Shown piece by piece: positions 61,327 to 64,000 of a stretch of 64,000 nucleotides of DNA. This DNA comes from CAYFPS01 sp964345075 (GTDB taxonomy: Bacteria > CAIWAD01). The notes under the pieces are model-generated. The model saw nothing but the letters and a program-made list of their open reading frames with translations, was not told the DNA's origin and did not search any database. The stretch is from positions 62,001 through 126,000 of the forward strand of contig CAYFPS010000007.1 in the NCBI GenBank assembly GCA_964345075.1, written 5' to 3'. The first letter of the stretch is position 1. Each line of letters opens with the position of its first letter. The position numbers and the translations under genes are program-made.

Positions 61327-61860
61327 TCAGAAGTCATAGTTCATCTCGGACAGGCGCTTGGCCAGATCCTTGCTGGCGCCTTCAACCTTCAGGGTCAGCG
61401 GACGGCCGCCGCGCGTGATGCGCACGGATTCCGGTGTGATCTCCGCCACCTGATAACCATCGAAGCTGTCGCCGGCGCGAACCACATGGTTCTGGTTCTT
61501 CAGGCGAATGATGGCCCTGGGCGTCTCACCCTGAACAATGCAGGACAGACGGGGCTTCTTCTCCAGCGTGGCCAGGAAGTTCTTCTCATCCATCATGATG
61601 TTCTTGGAGATGATCACACGGGAAATGTCCAGCGGATTGGTGCGGCTTTCAAAGACGAAATCCGCATGGGTCTGCAGGCGCTGTTCCAGTTCATCCACGG
61701 TCTTCTGCAGGCGCTTGTCACTGCCGACGGTCGCCTTGGGCGCATCACGCAGGTCCTTGAGCTTGCCATGCAGACCATAGCTCTCCCAGGCGAAATAGCC
61801 GATGAAAAGCAGGAAGGCCAGAATCAGCAGATTCCAGAAAAGCTGGGTATAGGTCTTCAC
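61327..61860 (-). CDS. pilP: PilP-like inner-membrane pilus protein
   Basis: 177 residues: one N-terminal helix (LFWNLLILAFLLFIGYFAW), a coiled-coil segment, and a C-terminal beta domain (GDSFDGYQVAEITPESVRI) like the HR region of PilP/GspC. Unlike PilP it has no lipobox. Function is assigned mainly from its position between pilO and pilQ. GTG start, GTGA overlap with pilO. Confidence 0.75.
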   Translation of the reverse strand: MKTYTQLFWNLLILAFLLFIGYFAWESYGLHGKLKDLRDAPKATVGSDKRLQKTVDELEQRLQTHADFVFESRTNPLDISRVIISKNIMMDEKNFLATLEKKPRLSCIVQGETPRAIIRLKNQNHVVRAGDSFDGYQVAEITPESVRITRGGRPLTLKVEGASKDLAKRLSEMNYDF

Positions 61861-62447
61861 GAGTTTCCTCCTGACTTGCGGGAGGCTCCAGCTTCGCTCT
61901 TGACCAGGGTCAGCGTAGACATCTTGATCTCGAACTCGTGCTTCTTCAAGTCGTCGAAGGTCTTTGCGAAGTTGAGCCGCGTCAGGTTGTTGTCAATCTT
62001 GAAGTACTCGACCACGATCATGCGGCTGTCCTGCTCAATGCTGTTCAGGAAGCGGCCGAACTGTTCGTAGCTGCCGGTAAAGCCAACAAAGTAGGGCGTA
62101 CGAATGTAGCCGCGGATGTTGCGCTCGCGGGGCAGGGCCTTCATGTCTGTAATTTCCACACCCAGCTGATCCAGACGAACGATCAGGCCGTTGAGGAAGT
62201 CCAGGCTGGCATCCTCGGTGCGAGTATCGTTCTTGTCATCGGCCAGGTTCATCTCGATCAGGCTGGAGACGCGGTTCAGCTCGCTGGCCAGAATCTGGGC
62301 GCTGATCAGCTTCTCCTGCTGAAACTTGACTTCGGCATCCAGATCGCGGATGCGATCGGGCTTCGTGACCACCACATTGGTAAACAGGTGCCAGAGGGCT
62401 CCCACGAAAATGGCCAGAAGCAGGTATCCGACAATGTTTCTCTTCAT
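61857..62447 (-). CDS. pilO: Type IV pilus alignment protein PilO
   Basis: 196 residues: one N-terminal helix (IVGYLLLAIFVGALWHLF), a coiled coil, and the ferredoxin-like PilO fold with VGFTGSYEQFGRFLNSIEQDSRMI, the most conserved part. Forms the inner-membrane alignment complex with PilN. Confidence 0.92.
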   Translation of the reverse strand: MKRNIVGYLLLAIFVGALWHLFTNVVVTKPDRIRDLDAEVKFQQEKLISAQILASELNRVSSLIEMNLADDKNDTRTEDASLDFLNGLIVRLDQLGVEITDMKALPRERNIRGYIRTPYFVGFTGSYEQFGRFLNSIEQDSRMIVVEYFKIDNNLTRLNFAKTFDDLKKHEFEIKMSTLTLVKSEAGASRKSGGNS

Positions 62448-62456
62448 TGCGTGCTC

Positions 62457-63065
62457 CTAGCTTTCCGTGCTCAGCCGAATGTCCTTGTTCAGGAAGCTCG
62501 GCAGAATCTTGCACTGAATCTCGAAGGACAGGGCCTTCTGATCGTGGCTGTTGATGTGCTGACTGTTGGCAAACTGGACTGAAATGAAGTCCTGATTGAA
62601 GAGATTGTTCGCCTTCAGCTGCTCGACAAAGGCCATCACTTCGTCGATGGGATCTTCATCTTCTCGCACCTTGTGCACGCCTTCGATGTAGAGCAGGCCC
62701 TTTTCGAAACGCACGCTGGTCAGCGCCATGCTGCGCGTGGTTTCCATGGACAGACCCATGATCTTCTGCGTCCAGAGCAGGCGGCTCTTCTCCAGCTTGG
62801 CCAGATTAAGGATATCCACCTTGCTCAGCTTGGAGCCTGTATCACGCAGCGCCTGAAGCTCGCCCTTGATCTGCTCGATCTGCTGCTCGCGCTCGGCGAT
62901 CATGTCATCCAGCTGACTGTTGTAGTCGTAGCTGAACCAGGACACAACAGCGAAAAGGATCACGAAGATGCCGACCAGGCCCCAGCGCTGCATTTCCAGC
63001 TGCTGGGCCACGCGTGCGGCCTTGTCCTCGCCCTTGTTGAGGTTGATCCGATATAGATGATCCAC
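62457..63065 (-). CDS. pilN: Type IV pilus assembly protein PilN
   Basis: 202 residues. The GTG start at 63065 has GGAGGG upstream and shares one base with the pilM stop (TAGTG). The N-terminus VDHLYRINLNKG contains the INLxP-like motif that binds PilM, here INLNK; one helix (WGLVGIFVILFAVVSWFSY) and a coiled coil follow, then a ferredoxin-like domain. One octamer at 62838. Confidence 0.9.
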   Translation of the reverse strand: MDHLYRINLNKGEDKAARVAQQLEMQRWGLVGIFVILFAVVSWFSYDYNSQLDDMIAEREQQIEQIKGELQALRDTGSKLSKVDILNLAKLEKSRLLWTQKIMGLSMETTRSMALTSVRFEKGLLYIEGVHKVREDEDPIDEVMAFVEQLKANNLFNQDFISVQFANSQHINSHDQKALSFEIQCKILPSFLNKDIRLSTES

Positions 63066-64000
63066 TAATCCCTCCTCACGGCCAGGCCCACACACTGGGC
63101 GAACTGCGGGCCACTGGCATCAAGCTGCGCGGCGCCATCCAGGCCGGCCAGCGGATCCCAGATTTCGACCGGCACATTGAACTTCTCGGCAAGAAGCTCG
63201 GTCAGGCCGGGCATCTGCGCGCCGCCACCGGTCAGCATCACCTGGGTGAAATCACTCTTGCCGCTCTCCTTGACGAAGAAGCGCAGCGTGCGGCGGATTT
63301 CGTCCACAAAGTCTTCCAGCTTGGTGCGCTGCTGCAGGGCTAGTGCCGCTGCACCTTCGCCACCGCCATCATGGAAGGCGGCGACGCCCTGCTGGCACTT
63401 GCGCTCTTCGGCTTCCTGAATCGGCAGGCTGCGCTTGCTGGCAAGGTCTTCGGAAAGGTGCCAGCCACCCAGCGGAATGTCACGGTTGAAGAGCTTTACG
63501 CCGTGTCCGGCCACGATGAAGTTCGTGCCGCGGGCGCCAATGTTGAGGAAGAGCACGAGGCCTTCTTCGGGAAGCTGCCTGCTGGCATTGTAGGAGTTCA
63601 GGACGGCCAGCGGATCCAGATCCACCACGCCGGGCTTGAAACCCGCTTCCTTGAGCACGCTCTCGTGCCAGCCATACATCTTGCGGGTGGTGGCCACCAG
63701 CAGAATGCGCGTCTTCTGGGGATCGGCAGGATCGGGACCCAGAGACTGATGATCAATGATCGTGTCCGAATCGTCCAGCGGCAGGTGCTTGCGCGCCTCA
63801 AAGATGAGGCTGCTGGCCAGTTCCTCGTCCGCCATGGGAACAGAAACGATTTCCTTCATGCTGGTCGCCGGGCCTCCCAGGCAGGAGACAAGAGACTTGA
63901 CCTTGGCGGGGTTGACTTTCATCTCCCGCATCAACTCGCGCAGGGCCAGCAGGGTCTCGGAACGACGCAGCTTCTTGGGCTCATAGGCGGTGTCGCCCGT
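63065..64000 (-). CDS. pilM: Type IV pilus assembly protein PilM, N-terminus beyond window
   Basis: The frame is open to the right edge, so the N-terminal ATPase lobe start is missing. Visible residues include VSCLGGPATSMKEI, FEARKHLPLDDSD, LFLNIGARGTNFIV (phosphate loop), RDIPLGG and MLTGGGAQMPGLTELLAEKF, all typical of the actin-like PilM family. Cytoplasmic partner of PilN and PilB. First visible gene of the pilMNOPQ-adhesin transcript. Confidence 0.94.
   Translation of the reverse strand, partial: TGDTAYEPKKLRRSETLLALRELMREMKVNPAKVKSLVSCLGGPATSMKEIVSVPMADEELASSLIFEARKHLPLDDSDTIIDHQSLGPDPADPQKTRILLVATTRKMYGWHESVLKEAGFKPGVVDLDPLAVLNSYNASRQLPEEGLVLFLNIGARGTNFIVAGHGVKLFNRDIPLGGWHLSEDLASKRSLPIQEAEERKCQQGVAAFHDGGGEGAAALALQQRTKLEDFVDEIRRTLRFFVKESGKSDFTQVMLTGGGAQMPGLTELLAEKFNVPVEIWDPLAGLDGAAQLDASGPQFAQCVGLAVRRD

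Larger units (their letters stand above)
108..62845. repeat. Dispersed octamer TGTATCAC, at least 54 exact copies
   Basis: Exact copies found by reading the window. Plus-strand TGTATCAC starts at 791, 1539, 2891, 6856, 9893, 10539, 10707, 12600, 13870, 19036, 20578, 22560, 28552, 28975, 29110, 31517, 31637, 33314, 35778, 36787, 38236, 38518, 39183, 40312, 42724, 45644, 46441, 48698, 50232, 50511, 53347, 57373 and 62838. The complement GTGATACA starts at 108, 3285, 3708, 10864, 12491, 13493, 21300, 23134, 24247, 25448, 29748, 31273, 31875, 35309, 41107, 41898, 44135, 44488, 45367, 51775 and 52504. About 2 would be expected at random. The base after the final C is G in 29, A in 15, C in 10 and T in none. 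All but the copy at 44135 lie in coding sequence. Function is inferred only: DNA uptake signal is my preferred reading. Confidence 0.9.

Noticed and set aside
108..62845. The octamer as a protein-level motif (Asp-Thr or Val-Ser)
   Set aside because: Copies occur in five different reading frames and in unrelated proteins, so peptide selection cannot explain the count.
1..64000. tRNA, rRNA, insertion sequences, prophage genes
   Set aside because: None found: no clover-leaf or rRNA-like stretches, no transposase or integrase frames, and no phage structural genes on either strand.

Overview
This window is a gene-dense, GC-rich bacterial chromosome segment with almost no spacer DNA. Most neighbouring genes on one strand overlap by 1 to 4 bases. 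Several features point to the FCB side of the tree (Fibrobacterota, Bacteroidota and related candidate phyla): a secreted esterase ending in an NPFN-type C-terminal sorting domain, a PorV/PorQ-like outer-membrane protein, a GWxTD-like lipid-envelope protein cut by the left edge, and a 29-residue protein of the AURKAIP1/COX24 (mS38) type. The exact phylum cannot be settled from the sequence alone. The cell is diderm: it has a type IV pilus secretin, lipoproteins and SurA/PpiD-type periplasmic folding.

Layout. 1-8.2 kb (minus strand): housekeeping run mltD-like, HU, mS38-like, xseA, xseB, nadK, ftsY, rimO, GWxTD-like. 8.3-16.3 kb: comF; on the plus strand a GH53 galactanase and an SPFH/RHH/membrane operon behind a 28-bp palindrome; then a GH13 amylase, a K+ channel and an acyl-CoA carboxylase subunit on the minus strand. 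16.4-26 kb (minus): PorV-like, DHH phosphoesterase, hypothetical, amidase, coaX, birA, RsbU-type phosphatase, cdsA. 26-28 kb: PpiD-like chaperone with its own promoter and terminator. 28-37.3 kb: eleven minus-strand genes chained by ten consecutive 4-bp overlaps (sufE, dppA-like, trpF-like, modABC, acid phosphatase, yjbQ, two glycosyltransferases, M23 peptidase). 37.4-42.6 kb: GroES paralogue, isoaspartyl peptidase, truD, and an arsenic operon in which ArsC is fused to an ArsM-type methyltransferase. 42.7-47.6 kb: MmgE/PrpD, esterase, an unrecognised protein, a cytochrome c, and a 368-bp regulatory spacer with a candidate sigma-54 promoter and structured RNA. 47.6-53.6 kb: NtrC-type activator, receiver, hybrid kinase, FIST sensor, prepilin peptidase. 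53.7-64 kb: pilC, pilB, a 994-residue Ig-like lipoprotein, pilQ, P, O, N and the 3' part of pilM.

The most striking signal is not a gene. The octamer TGTATCAC (complement GTGATACA) occurs at least 54 times by my manual scan, where about 2 would be expected by chance. It occurs on both strands, in every stop-free reading frame, almost always inside genes, and is never followed by T. A cloud of one-mismatch relatives surrounds it. The density (about 0.8 per kb) is like that of the DNA uptake sequences of Neisseria and Pasteurellaceae, and the window also encodes ComF and a type IV pilus machine. I propose it as a candidate DNA uptake signal of a lineage outside those families. A recombination hotspot or a chromosome-organisation motif are the main alternatives.
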